DNA of 64,000 nucleotides from CAZKVJ01 sp964556225 (lineage in GTDB: Bacteria > Actinomycetota > Acidimicrobiia > Acidimicrobiales > Ilumatobacteraceae), in assembly GCA_964556225.1 (NCBI GenBank), contig CAZKVJ010000002.1:62001-126000 (forward strand). The letters run 5' to 3'. Position numbers and translations under genes: made by a program. A model generated the notes under the pieces. The model had not been told where the DNA came from and made no database searches. It saw only the letters and a program-made list of their open reading frames with translations. This document shows positions 24,297 to 32,271 of the stretch, in pieces. Each line of letters opens with the position of its first letter. The first letter of the stretch is position 1.

Positions 24297-24775
24297 TCCG
24301 GCGCCTGCGCTCCCCCGTGCAGCGCACCCGCAGCGGCACGTACCGCCTCGAGCTCGACCAGCCGGCACGAGAGATGGTCCGCCGCCTGCTCATGGAGATG
24401 CGCGAGCTGCTGGTGGCCGACCCGGCAGACCCACGGGTGCGCCGGCTTTTCCCCACCGCCTACCACGCCGACCCCGAACGCGACGCCGAGTACCAGCGGC
24501 TCATGCGCGAGGAGCTCGTCACCAGCCGCCTCGCGGCCATCGACGCCGTCGACGAGGTGCTCGGCGGCACCGAGGCGATGAGCCCGTCCCAGGCCAACGC
24601 GTTCGTCCAGTCGCTGAACGCGCTGCGGCTCGTGCTCGGCACCATCCTCGACGTCGACGAGGTCCATGACAGCAGCGACCTCGAACCGGGTGACCCGCTC
24701 CTCGCCGAGCACCACCTCTACGACTTCTTGAGCTGGCTGCTCGACAGCGCGGTGCGGGCGATGTCCGGCGGGTGA
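24293..24775 (+). CDS. DUF2017 family protein
   Basis: A 160-residue predicted all-helical protein of the DUF2017 family, regularly found next to clpS in actinobacteria; function unknown. Visible are the opening LIRRLRSPVQRTRSGTY, the segment RRLFPTAYHADPERDAEYQRLM with the conserved DPxxxxEYxxLM, and the C-terminal LYDFLSWLLDSAV. Start TTG 24293 overlaps the clpS stop (TTGA); longer readings are antisense or overlap clpS. Confidence 0.85.
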   Translation: MIRRLRSPVQRTRSGTYRLELDQPAREMVRRLLMEMRELLVADPADPRVRRLFPTAYHADPERDAEYQRLMREELVTSRLAAIDAVDEVLGGTEAMSPSQANAFVQSLNALRLVLGTILDVDEVHDSSDLEPGDPLLAEHHLYDFLSWLLDSAVRAMSGG

Positions 24776-24817
24776 CGCGATGCCGGCAACGATGGCGGAT
24801 CGTCGAGGGTTGGTTGC

Positions 24818-24823
24818 TAGAGT
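24818..24823 (+). promoter_or_regulatory. Candidate -10 box of the tRNA cluster
   Basis: TAGAGT lies about 28 bases before the first tRNA base, giving a short leader for the tRNA-Glu, -Asp, -Phe transcript. The -35 region is not clear. Confidence 0.4.
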
Positions 24824-24851
24824 TCACCCGCTCTCAACCGGAGGCGACCCC

Positions 24852-24924
24852 GCCCCCATCGTCTAGCGGCCTAGGACATCACCCTTTCAAGGTGACGGCA
24901 CGGGTTCGAATCCCGTTGGGGGTG
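24852..24924 (+). tRNA. tRNA-Glu (anticodon TTC)
   Basis: A 73-base cloverleaf: acceptor GCCCCCA pairs with TGGGGGT (first pair G-T), the anticodon loop is CTTTCAA (TTC), and the T loop is TTCGAAT. The discriminator is G and CCA is not encoded. First of three clustered tRNAs. Confidence 0.96.
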
Positions 24925-24938
24925 CACATAGACCACCT

Positions 24939-25012
24939 GGTCCCGTGGTGAAGTTGGAGTTCACGCCGGCCTGTCAAGCCGGAGGTCGCGGGTTCGAGTC
25001 CCGTCGGGACCG
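24939..25012 (+). tRNA. tRNA-Asp (anticodon GTC)
   Basis: A 74-base cloverleaf: acceptor GGTCCCG pairs with CGGGACC, the anticodon loop is CTGTCAA (GTC), T loop TTCGAGT, discriminator G, no encoded CCA. It lies 14 bases after tRNA-Glu. A 7-pair hairpin (GCGCAGC-GCT-GCTGCGC, 25018-25034) separates it from tRNA-Phe. Confidence 0.96.
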
Positions 25013-25042
25013 CTCGGGCGCAGCGCTGCTGCGCTCGCACAC

Positions 25043-25118
25043 GGTCGAGTAGCTCAGTCGGCAGAGCGTCCGCCTGAAAAGCGGAAGGTCACCGGATCGA
25101 CGCCGGTCTCGACCACCA
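25043..25118 (+). tRNA. tRNA-Phe (anticodon GAA), CCA encoded
   Basis: Acceptor GGTCGAG pairs with CTCGACC, the anticodon loop is CTGAAAA (GAA), discriminator A is followed by an encoded CCA (25116-25118). The T arm is ACCGG-ATCGACG-CCGGT, so position 54 is A instead of the nearly universal T. Confidence 0.94.
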
Positions 25119-25184
25119 GTGCATCCGTTCGCGGTGCTCGCAGCGAATCCATGTCGTCACCCCGACCACATGGAGGAACCACCG

Positions 25185-25799
25185 ATGCGAATCCGCACCC
25201 TCGTTGCCGGCCTGGCCGTCGGCGCCACCGCACTGCTCGCCACCGCCTCGACCGCCGGTGCGACGTCCTCGCCGTCCACCACGAGTGGGCGCACGATCTG
25301 GTCCGTCGTCGACGCCAGCGGCAGCGGCTTCGACTGGCGGGGCTGGGACTACGACATGCTCGAGGCCGCGGTCCGCGCTGCGGGTCTCGACGGAGCCCTG
25401 GCCAGCCCGGGTGGTCTGACGGTCTTCGCTCCCAACGACGCCGCGTTCGTGCGCACCGCTCGCGCCCTCGGCTACACCGCCTGGGACGAGGCCGGCGCCT
25501 TCAACCACATCGCCGCAGCGCTGAACGGCCTCGGCGGCGAGGGCCTGATCGAGAACCTGACCGAGGTCCTCACCTACCACGTGGCACCGTCGGTGCTCGG
25601 CCCGATCCAGGTCATCCTCGCCGGCAGCATCCCCACGCTGCAGGGCAGCAGCATCGGCGTGGACTTCATCACCCTTCGCGACAACGACCCGCTGGGCCTG
25701 CGCGATCCCCGGCTCACCCTGCCGATCAACGTGCGCACCTCGAACGGTGTGATCCACACGATCGACCGGGTGCTGATCCCCGCCGACATCCTGAGCTGA
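25185..25799 (+). CDS. Secreted fasciclin-domain protein
   Basis: A 204-residue protein with a signal peptide (residues 1-26, ending ASTAGA) and one fasciclin (FAS1) domain: FAPNDAAFVR (H1), the central LTYHVAP, and the end GVIHTIDRVLIP (H2). Such domains mediate adhesion or surface interactions. ATG 25185 is preceded by GGAGGA (25172-25177); reading further upstream would run into tRNA-Phe. A strong hairpin follows the stop. Confidence 0.9.
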   Translation: MRIRTLVAGLAVGATALLATASTAGATSSPSTTSGRTIWSVVDASGSGFDWRGWDYDMLEAAVRAAGLDGALASPGGLTVFAPNDAAFVRTARALGYTAWDEAGAFNHIAAALNGLGGEGLIENLTEVLTYHVAPSVLGPIQVILAGSIPTLQGSSIGVDFITLRDNDPLGLRDPRLTLPINVRTSNGVIHTIDRVLIPADILS

Positions 25800-25812
25800 C
25801 CCCGCCCTCCCC

Positions 25813-25848
25813 CGACGGTGCCCGGCCATCTGCGGCCGGGCACCGTCG
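25813..25848 (+). terminator. Terminator hairpin after the fasciclin gene
   Basis: CGACGGTGCCCGGCC and GGCCGGGCACCGTCG form a perfect 15-pair stem with a 6-base loop (ATCTGC). No T-run follows, which is usual for GC-rich actinobacterial terminators. Confidence 0.7.
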
Positions 25849-25924
25849 CGCTGTCGGGGTGACGTGAGGGAGGTCACGCGGGCGCGACGTCCGCTGGCGC
25901 CGGCTCATTGGCACACTGGACCGG

Positions 25925-26806
25925 ATGTTCTCCTTCCTCTCTGCCGCCGTGGCGCCCGAAGCCGGTGGACTCGGCGACCAGGTGCCCGCCTGGGTGGCCG
26001 GGGTCGCCGTCCTCACCATCGGGTGGCTGCTCACGCGACTGGCGCGCCTGCTCGTGCGGCGCAGCGTCCGGCGGGTCGCCGACCGCTCGGCCGTGCGTCC
26101 CACCCGCTGGTGGCGCACACCGTCGCGCCGGGTGGGCGCTGCACCAGCCCAGCTGGTGGAGGCTCGGCGCGCGCAGCGCATCGATGCCGCCGCCCGCATG
26201 ATCAGCCACCTGTGCTCCCTCGCGATCTGGCTCGTCGTCGCCGTGGTCCTGTTCCGGCTCTTCGACCTCAACGTGGTGGTCCTCCTTTCGGGTGCCGGCT
26301 TCGTCGGCGCCGCGATGGCGATCGGCGGCCAGCACAAGGTCGACGACTACCTCACCGGGATGTCCGTGCTCCTCGAGGACCGCTACGGCATCGGCGACGA
26401 GATCGAGGTCGACCTCGGACGCGGCGTGCCGGAGCGCCTGGTCGTCGAGCACCTCGGGCTGGTGTCGACCCGGCTCGTCGACCGGCGTGGCACCATCCAC
26501 GTCGGCAACTCACGCCTCGGCATGGTGCGCAACCTCAGCCAGGAGCCGAGCGAGGAGCGCCTGGCGGTGAGCGTGCCCGGTGGCACCGACCCCTCCGACC
26601 TGGCCGACACCGTCGCCGGCACCATGCGCGACCTCGCCGGCTCCCCGCACCTCACGTCGGTCCTGTTCGTCGACGACATCCACGCCGTGCCCACCCACGA
26701 CGAGCGGATCGAGCTCAGCGTCCGCACCACTCGCCCGCTCTCCGACCACGAGCGGGCCGAGCTCGTCCGCCGCACCGAGGAGCAGCTGCACGGCGTTCGG
26801 GGCTGA
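25925..26806 (+). CDS. MscS-family mechanosensitive channel
   Basis: A 293-residue small-conductance mechanosensitive channel-like protein. Helices lie near residues 24-42, 96-114 and 117-135; the third, GAGFVGAAMAIGGQHKVDDYLTG, is the pore-lining TM3, followed by the beta domain opening EDRYGIGDEIEVD. It releases solutes on osmotic downshock. A long Arg-rich loop sits between TM1 and TM2. ATG 25925 follows CACACT at 7 bases, a weak -10 suggesting a leaderless message. Confidence 0.88.
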   Translation: MFSFLSAAVAPEAGGLGDQVPAWVAGVAVLTIGWLLTRLARLLVRRSVRRVADRSAVRPTRWWRTPSRRVGAAPAQLVEARRAQRIDAAARMISHLCSLAIWLVVAVVLFRLFDLNVVVLLSGAGFVGAAMAIGGQHKVDDYLTGMSVLLEDRYGIGDEIEVDLGRGVPERLVVEHLGLVSTRLVDRRGTIHVGNSRLGMVRNLSQEPSEERLAVSVPGGTDPSDLADTVAGTMRDLAGSPHLTSVLFVDDIHAVPTHDERIELSVRTTRPLSDHERAELVRRTEEQLHGVRG

Positions 26807-26884
26807 TCGGACTATCCACCCTCAAGCCGCCAGCACCTACAGTGACGGCGCCTGGGCGCCCGGCGGAAGGAGGACGGGTCGGAG

Positions 26885-27517
26885 ATGACGCACTTCCGGC
26901 GTCCCGCCGACGAAGCCCGAGAGGTGCGCTCCCTGCGCCAGCAGCTGGTCGAGCTCGCCAACCGGGTGGAGCGCCTCGAGATCCACACGAGCACGCTCGA
27001 CGACCGCTTGGAGGAGGTCGAGTGGGTCGTCACCGACGCCGTGGCGGCGGAGGAGCAGTCGGATGCCCGTGAGTCGGCGCCGGCGGAGCTCCCGCCCCCA
27101 CTGCCCCGCCGCCTCCTCAGCCCGCCCCTGGTGACCCCTCCCGTCACGAGCTCGCCGCTCGAGGAGCTGCACGCCACCGCCGACACCCACGAGCGCCGCC
27201 TGCGCGAGATCGAGGAGTCGATCCGTCGTCTGGCGGTGCCCCGCAGCGACCCCGAGCACGCCGCCCTGCAGCGGCGGGTGGACCTGCTGGCCGCCCAGCT
27301 GAAGACGCTGGCCACGCAGTCCGCGGAGCTGCGCACCGACGCCGAGGTCCTGCGGCGGATGATCGAGACCAGCCCGGGCGTCGACCCGGTGGCGTTCGAG
27401 GAGCTCCGAGGCCACCTCGCCCGCCTCGCACAGGAGCAGGCCCGCATGGAGCTCGCGTTCCGGGAGGACCTCGCGATGCTGGCCGATCGGGTGCGTCAGC
27501 GCCCACCGGCGGGCTGA
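26885..27517 (+). CDS. Coiled-coil protein of unknown function
   Basis: A 210-residue protein with no recognised family. Residues 8-50 and about 95-205 are predicted coiled coils (REVRSLRQQLVELANRVERLE; RRLREIEESIRRLA), joined by a Pro-rich linker with PPPLPRRLL and PPLVTPPV. No signal or helix for the membrane. A good AAGGAGG lies about 11 bases upstream, and TACAGT (26838-26843) is a likely -10. It converges on the sugar transferase gene with 12 bases between stops. Confidence 0.75.
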   Translation: MTHFRRPADEAREVRSLRQQLVELANRVERLEIHTSTLDDRLEEVEWVVTDAVAAEEQSDARESAPAELPPPLPRRLLSPPLVTPPVTSSPLEELHATADTHERRLREIEESIRRLAVPRSDPEHAALQRRVDLLAAQLKTLATQSAELRTDAEVLRRMIETSPGVDPVAFEELRGHLARLAQEQARMELAFREDLAMLADRVRQRPPAG

Positions 27518-27529
27518 GGCGCCGGCGCG

Positions 27530-29074
27530 TCAGTCGCGGCGGCCGCCGAAGACCGCCGACACGGCCTTGGCCACCACCTGCTCGACGGTGCCGAGCATGA
27601 TGACCAGATCGAGGCCGAACGACCAGTTGTCGACGTAGAACAGGTCGAGGCGGCGGTAGGCGCCGAAGTTCGGATTGTCACGCGCCTCGATCTGCCAGAG
27701 CCCGGTGATGCCCGGGCGGACCCGGCTGCGTGACAGCAGCCGCTCGTCGAACTGGGCGACCTCCGACGGCAGCGCCGGGCGAGGACCGACCAGGCTCATC
27801 TCGCCCTTGATCACGTTGAAGAGCTGCGGCAGCTCGTCGAGGCTGGTGCAGCGCAGCAACCGCCCGATCCTGGTGACCCTGGGGTCGCAGTCGAGCTTGA
27901 ACAGTGGGCCGGATCGCTCGTTCTGCTCGTTCAGCCCGGCCAGGCGAGCCTCGGCGTCCACGACCATCGTGCGGAACTTGTGCACCGAGAACACGAAGCC
28001 GTGCTGGCCCACGCGGCGTTGCGAGAACAGCACCGGGCCACGGTCGGTCAGCTTGATGGCGATCGCGATGGCCGCCAGCAGCGGCGAGAGGAGGACGACG
28101 AGCACCACCGAGATCACGAGGTCGGTGGCCCGCTTCGCCAGGAGCTGGGCGTTGCTCAGCTGCAGCTGCTCCAGGTAGAAGAGCGGCTCGTAGGCGATGG
28201 GCGTGGCGCGCAGACGCCGGTAGTTGATCCCTCGCACCCCACTCGACAGGTGGACGTGGATGCCGGCCTGCTGCAGCTCGGTGACCAGCGTGCTCATCTC
28301 GTTCGGGGCCAGGTCGGAGGCCACGAGGATCACGCCGTTCGCCCCCAGGCTGCGCACGATCCCGAGCGTGTCGGCCCGCCGCCCCCGCCACAGCTCGCCC
28401 AGGCCCGAGGCGTCGGCGTGGTGGCGCTCGCCGACGACCCCGCACACCCGGTACCCGGCGTCGGGGTGGTCGTGGAGCATGTCGACGAGCTCGCGGGCGT
28501 CGGCGCCGGAGCCGACGATGACGATCTGACGCACGAAGCGCCCGGCGGACCGGGCTCGAGCGAGCCACGCCCGGTACCCGCTGCGGGCGATGAGGAGCAG
28601 CACCAGCATGGCGGCACCGCCGAGCACCAGCCACCGGCCCTGGCTGACGATGTGGGCGATGCGGTGCATGGCGATGCCGAGCACCACCGTGATGATGGTG
28701 CAGCGGCTGATGGCCACGATCTCGATGGACCGGAAGGCCGACACCCGGGCCAGGTAGAGGTGGTTGGCGTAGAGCACCAGCATGCTGGTGACGACCATCG
28801 CCACGGAGAGCACCACGGCCTTGGGCAGGCCGTACGCCGGCTCGATGCCGGCGAGGGTCGAGGGGACCCAGGCCGCCACGACAGCGAGGAGGTCGATGAG
28901 GACGAGGCGGCGGCGGAGGTTCGCACCACCCTCCGCCGCCTCACCGGCGCCGAGCGCGACGAGGTCGGGGGCGGTGACGGGGCCGAGGCTGGCGGGCCGG
29001 GGACCCAGACCTGCCAGGACCGGCTCCGTCAGCTCACGCTCGTCCCTCAGGACGGCCTCTCGATCCACCGCCAT
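27530..29074 (-). CDS. Exopolysaccharide initiating sugar phosphotransferase (WcaJ/WbaP-like)
   Basis: A 514-residue polyprenyl-phosphate glycosyl-1-phosphate transferase, loading the first sugar on the lipid carrier. Four or five N-terminal helices are followed by a CoA-binding-like Rossmann part (RQIVIVGSGADARELVDML) and the catalytic Bac_transf domain from KRATDLVISVVLVVLLSPLL through FSVHKFRTMVVDA, SLDELPQLFNVIKGEMSLVGPRP and RPGITGLWQIE. ATG 29074 is preceded by GGAGGAGGAGG; the open frame further upstream crosses the neighbour. It is the priming enzyme for the EPS genes to the right. Confidence 0.92.
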   Translation of the reverse strand: MAVDREAVLRDERELTEPVLAGLGPRPASLGPVTAPDLVALGAGEAAEGGANLRRRLVLIDLLAVVAAWVPSTLAGIEPAYGLPKAVVLSVAMVVTSMLVLYANHLYLARVSAFRSIEIVAISRCTIITVVLGIAMHRIAHIVSQGRWLVLGGAAMLVLLLIARSGYRAWLARARSAGRFVRQIVIVGSGADARELVDMLHDHPDAGYRVCGVVGERHHADASGLGELWRGRRADTLGIVRSLGANGVILVASDLAPNEMSTLVTELQQAGIHVHLSSGVRGINYRRLRATPIAYEPLFYLEQLQLSNAQLLAKRATDLVISVVLVVLLSPLLAAIAIAIKLTDRGPVLFSQRRVGQHGFVFSVHKFRTMVVDAEARLAGLNEQNERSGPLFKLDCDPRVTRIGRLLRCTSLDELPQLFNVIKGEMSLVGPRPALPSEVAQFDERLLSRSRVRPGITGLWQIEARDNPNFGAYRRLDLFYVDNWSFGLDLVIMLGTVEQVVAKAVSAVFGGRRD

Positions 29075-29097
29075 CGCCCGCTCTTCCTCCTCCTCCA

Positions 29098-29124
29098 CGT
29101 TGGCACACCGGGGTGCGCCAACGG
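29098..29124 (-). terminator. Hairpin between the LPxTG gene and the sugar transferase
   Basis: CGTTGGC and GCCAACG pair around an inner CAC/GTG in a 27-base imperfect hairpin, placed between the LPxTG stop (29149) and the sugar-transferase ribosome site (29081-29092). It lacks a T-run. It may end the LPxTG transcript or attenuate entry into the downstream gene. Confidence 0.4.
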
Positions 29125-29148
29125 GTGATCGCTTCGGTCTGGCTCCCG

Positions 29149-29931
29149 TCAGCCGGCGCTGCGCCGGGTACGGGCCACCATCACGCCACCCACGCCCAGC
29201 AGCACCGCGGCGATGGCCACCAGCGGGCCGACCGGCGACCCGGTCACGGGCAGGGCACCGGATGCCGGGGCCACCGTCGTCGTCGCCGCGACCGTGGTCG
29301 GCGTGGTGCCGCCACTGCCGGCCTGCGTGGTGGTCGGTGCCGCAGCGGTCGTCGCCGGCGCCGCGGTCGTCGTCGGGGCGGCCGTCGTCGTCGGGACGAC
29401 CCGGCACTCGACGGTGATGGTGATCTTCTTGATGTTGAAGCCGTTGTCGGACTCGTCGTAGCCGAACGCGGACGAGTGCAGGGCGACGATCTCACCGCCC
29501 TTGGTCGGCCCACCCGGGAACGACCCGGTCTGGATGCCGCTGTGGTTGTCCGTCGTCGCGCCCTCGGCCACCGAGTCGGGCAGGTCCGGGGTGAGCGGGC
29601 CGAGCTGGACTCCGCCGACGGTCACCGTGAACGACTCGTGCTCCTCGTTCTCCTCCGCCCGGGTGGGCGGCGTCTCGTCCTCGGGCCGGATGTCGAAGGC
29701 CATCCACGTCGCTGACGTGATGACCAGCTCCTGGCCGGGGCCCGCCGGCGGGATGGTGATGCCGGTGTCCCACTGGATGCCCCGGTACATGTAGAAGAAG
29801 AGGCCCGCCTCGTAGGTGGTGGTGCCGCAGCCGTCGTCCGCCGGGGCGGCCGAGGCCTGACCCGCCAGTGCGAACCCCACCACCGCCGTGGCACCGAACA
29901 GCGACACCGCCGCCAGTCGCTTCCTGCCCAT
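29149..29931 (-). CDS. LPxTG-anchored surface protein
   Basis: A 260-residue exported protein. Signal peptide (about residues 1-29, ending GQASA), then a 165-residue beta-rich domain with one Cys pair candidate, a Thr/Ala/Pro linker (PTTTAAPTTT...), and a C-terminal sortase signal: LPVTG, a hydrophobic stretch and RTRRSAG. The domain is not recognised; its FNIKKITITVECRV ending suggests a beta sandwich. ATG 29931 has GAGAGGAG upstream. No sortase gene is in the window. Confidence 0.82.
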   Translation of the reverse strand: MGRKRLAAVSLFGATAVVGFALAGQASAAPADDGCGTTTYEAGLFFYMYRGIQWDTGITIPPAGPGQELVITSATWMAFDIRPEDETPPTRAEENEEHESFTVTVGGVQLGPLTPDLPDSVAEGATTDNHSGIQTGSFPGGPTKGGEIVALHSSAFGYDESDNGFNIKKITITVECRVVPTTTAAPTTTAAPATTAAAPTTTQAGSGGTTPTTVAATTTVAPASGALPVTGSPVGPLVAIAAVLLGVGGVMVARTRRSAG

Positions 29932-30087
29932 TGCTGCAACTCCTCTCGAGTCCGTCGATGCCGTCATCGCCGGGTCGAGGGGGCCGGGTTCGCGACTCGC
30001 TCCCCGCAGCAGGCCTACGCGACCATCTTCCCGCTGTCGGATCTCAGCGTCCCACCTTGACTGACCAGCACGGTAGCGACGACCCCT

Positions 30088-30105
30088 GGCCCCGTCTACG
30101 GGGCC
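30088..30105 (-). terminator. Terminator hairpin after the transglutaminase-like gene
   Basis: GGCCCCG-TCTA-CGGGGCC is a perfect 7-pair stem lying 6 bases past the stop of the transglutaminase-like gene, a likely end of the four-gene surface operon. There is no strong T-run. Confidence 0.5.
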
Positions 30106-30111
30106 CACGGC

Positions 30112-32271
30112 TCATCGGGATGACAACTTCTTGACGGCCGCCTCGATCACCGGGTCGGGCTTCGAGACGGCCCCGCGGCGCAGCGACCGGAGGCTCAGCT
30201 GGGACTGCCACCAGCGCCGCCGCCCGACGCTGTGGCGCAGCTGGTGCTCGAAGTGCTCCAGGTCGCGCCAGGCGTCCTGCTCGTCGTCCGGTGTCGGCTG
30301 CTCGGGCGCATAGACGGCGCGGGTGGACCGGTCAGCGAGGCCAACCAGCAGCGCCCCCGGCTCCCCGACGAGCGCTGCTGCCGCGTGACCGTTGTCGAGG
30401 TCGGTCCGGCTGGCACGGAACTCACCACCGAGGTCGACCACGACGTCGCTCGCCCGCAAGAACGCGCCGGTCACGGAGCGACCCGGCGGGCCATGACGGC
30501 GGACCGAGCGCCACCGCCGGCGCTTCCACCACGGGACGCCGACCAGGTAGGCGATCCCCGCCAGCGGGACGAGCACCCAGAGCAACGACCTCGACCACCC
30601 CACGCCACCACCACCGGTCGCGGCCCGGTCGTCGGCCTCATCGGTGGTGCTGTCGTCGTCCTCGGCGGCCTGCTCCGGGGCGTCGTCGATCGGTGCCGGC
30701 GGCGCGGCGACCGGCGCGACTGCGCCCTCCTGCTCCGGCGGCGGCGTGGCGGTGTCCGGCAGCGGGTCGAACGGGATCCATCCCGCGTCCTCGAAGCCGA
30801 CCTCCGGCCACGCCGAGGTCTGCTCGGAGCTCACCGTCACGACGTCGCCGGCGCCGGTGGGCACCTCCCAGCCCACGGCGAGGCGCACCGGGAGCCCCAC
30901 GGCGCCGGCGAGCAGGCCGTAGGCGGCGACGAACTGCTCGAGGTTGCCGGTGCGGGTCGTCGTCAGGAACGTGACGAGCTGGCCGAGCGTCTCACCCGAC
31001 GGTGCCGTCGGGTCGAGCCGGTACCCCCGCTTGAGGAGCTCAGCCAGGCGCAGGGCCCGCTCGTAGTCGTTCGTCGCTCCTTCGGTGGCCGACGTCGCCA
31101 GCTCGAGCACGGACAGCGGCAGCTCGACCCCCTCGACGAAGGGGTTCGTCGCGCTCACGGCCACGTAGTCCGACACTGGCCGGTCGGGCGTCTCGACCGG
31201 GTCGACGCCGATCGTGAGCTGGCGACCGGGCGCCAGTGGCTCGTCCGCCAAGAGCGCGCTGAGCTCCGGGTCGGCACTGCCCGGCACCGACGACGACACC
31301 ACGTCGTCGACCAGTGGCACCCAGCTCCCCTGCAGGTTGTCGACGTCGATCACCACCTCCACCGCTTCGTCGGACTCCCGCAGCTCGAGGCCTACGGGCA
31401 GGAACTCCGCCGACGGCATCCAGGCCCGACCGTCGTAGCGGACCAGCGTCACCTGGCGCCACCGGGGGAACTCGTCGGTCGACACCCGGAACAGCTCGAC
31501 CGGCGGTTCACGGTCTCGATCCGACTGGACGAGCGCCAGGGGGCTGACCGTCTCGACCACCTCGGACTCGACCGCCCGCTCGGCGCGGGGGTCGTAGCGG
31601 TCGGCGCCCGCCAGGGACGGGGTGACGAGCAGCGGGACGACAAGGGCCGCGACGAGCAGCACCCCGATGCCGGCCAGCTCGGGCAGCGCCCCGCCGGTCT
31701 CCGTCGCCCGCGGCTCGGCCGATGCCTGCAGCGCCAGCATCGTCACCAGCGCCACGACCATCCACAGCCCGAGCACGATGGCCGCCGGGACGCCCGACGG
31801 TGCGCCGAGCAGCGCGATCGCCAGCAGCACGACCACGCCGGGCACGAGCACGCCGGCGCGCACCCGCCCAGAGCGAGCGAGCTCGGCCGCCACCGCCGCG
31901 GCGCCGGCCACGATGGCGGCCACCGCCCCCACCGCAGGAGCGCTCACCGGCGTCGGCCACCGGCTGGAGAGCACGGTGTCGATCCCCTCGGTGAACGATC
32001 GCACCAGGTCGGCGGGCAGGTCGCCGCCCCCCGGCACGGATCGGATGCACGCCCAGACCGCAGCGACGACCGCGACCACCTGCACCGCCACCCGCACCAC
32101 CCAGCGGTTGGCCGGGTTGGCGACGGCCACGGCCACCACGGCGATCGCCGCCAGCACCACCGCGGTCGGGGAGTACGTCTCGTCGAACACACCGCTGGTC
32201 AGTGGCGCCAGCACGATCACCGTGAGGCCGGCGGCGACGGTGCGCACCACGCGCAGCAGGGCGGGGCTCAT
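30112..32271 (-). CDS. TgpA/DUF3488-like membrane protein with degenerate transglutaminase domain
   Basis: A 719-residue protein with N-terminal helices (about residues 10-220), an extracytoplasmic transglutaminase-like domain, an acidic linker, one more helix and a cytosolic tail. The core reads TRTGNLEQFVAAYGLLAGAVGLPVRLAVGW and TSAWPEVGFEDAGWIPFDP. In active enzymes the first motif has Cys where this has Leu (GNLEQF) and the second has His where this has Ser (SAWPEV); only the Asp remains. ATG 32271 overlaps the DUF58 stop (ATGA). Probably a structural partner in the MoxR-DUF58 operon. Confidence 0.82.
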   Translation of the reverse strand: MSPALLRVVRTVAAGLTVIVLAPLTSGVFDETYSPTAVVLAAIAVVAVAVANPANRWVVRVAVQVVAVVAAVWACIRSVPGGGDLPADLVRSFTEGIDTVLSSRWPTPVSAPAVGAVAAIVAGAAAVAAELARSGRVRAGVLVPGVVVLLAIALLGAPSGVPAAIVLGLWMVVALVTMLALQASAEPRATETGGALPELAGIGVLLVAALVVPLLVTPSLAGADRYDPRAERAVESEVVETVSPLALVQSDRDREPPVELFRVSTDEFPRWRQVTLVRYDGRAWMPSAEFLPVGLELRESDEAVEVVIDVDNLQGSWVPLVDDVVSSSVPGSADPELSALLADEPLAPGRQLTIGVDPVETPDRPVSDYVAVSATNPFVEGVELPLSVLELATSATEGATNDYERALRLAELLKRGYRLDPTAPSGETLGQLVTFLTTTRTGNLEQFVAAYGLLAGAVGLPVRLAVGWEVPTGAGDVVTVSSEQTSAWPEVGFEDAGWIPFDPLPDTATPPPEQEGAVAPVAAPPAPIDDAPEQAAEDDDSTTDEADDRAATGGGGVGWSRSLLWVLVPLAGIAYLVGVPWWKRRRWRSVRRHGPPGRSVTGAFLRASDVVVDLGGEFRASRTDLDNGHAAAALVGEPGALLVGLADRSTRAVYAPEQPTPDDEQDAWRDLEHFEHQLRHSVGRRRWWQSQLSLRSLRRGAVSKPDPVIEAAVKKLSSR

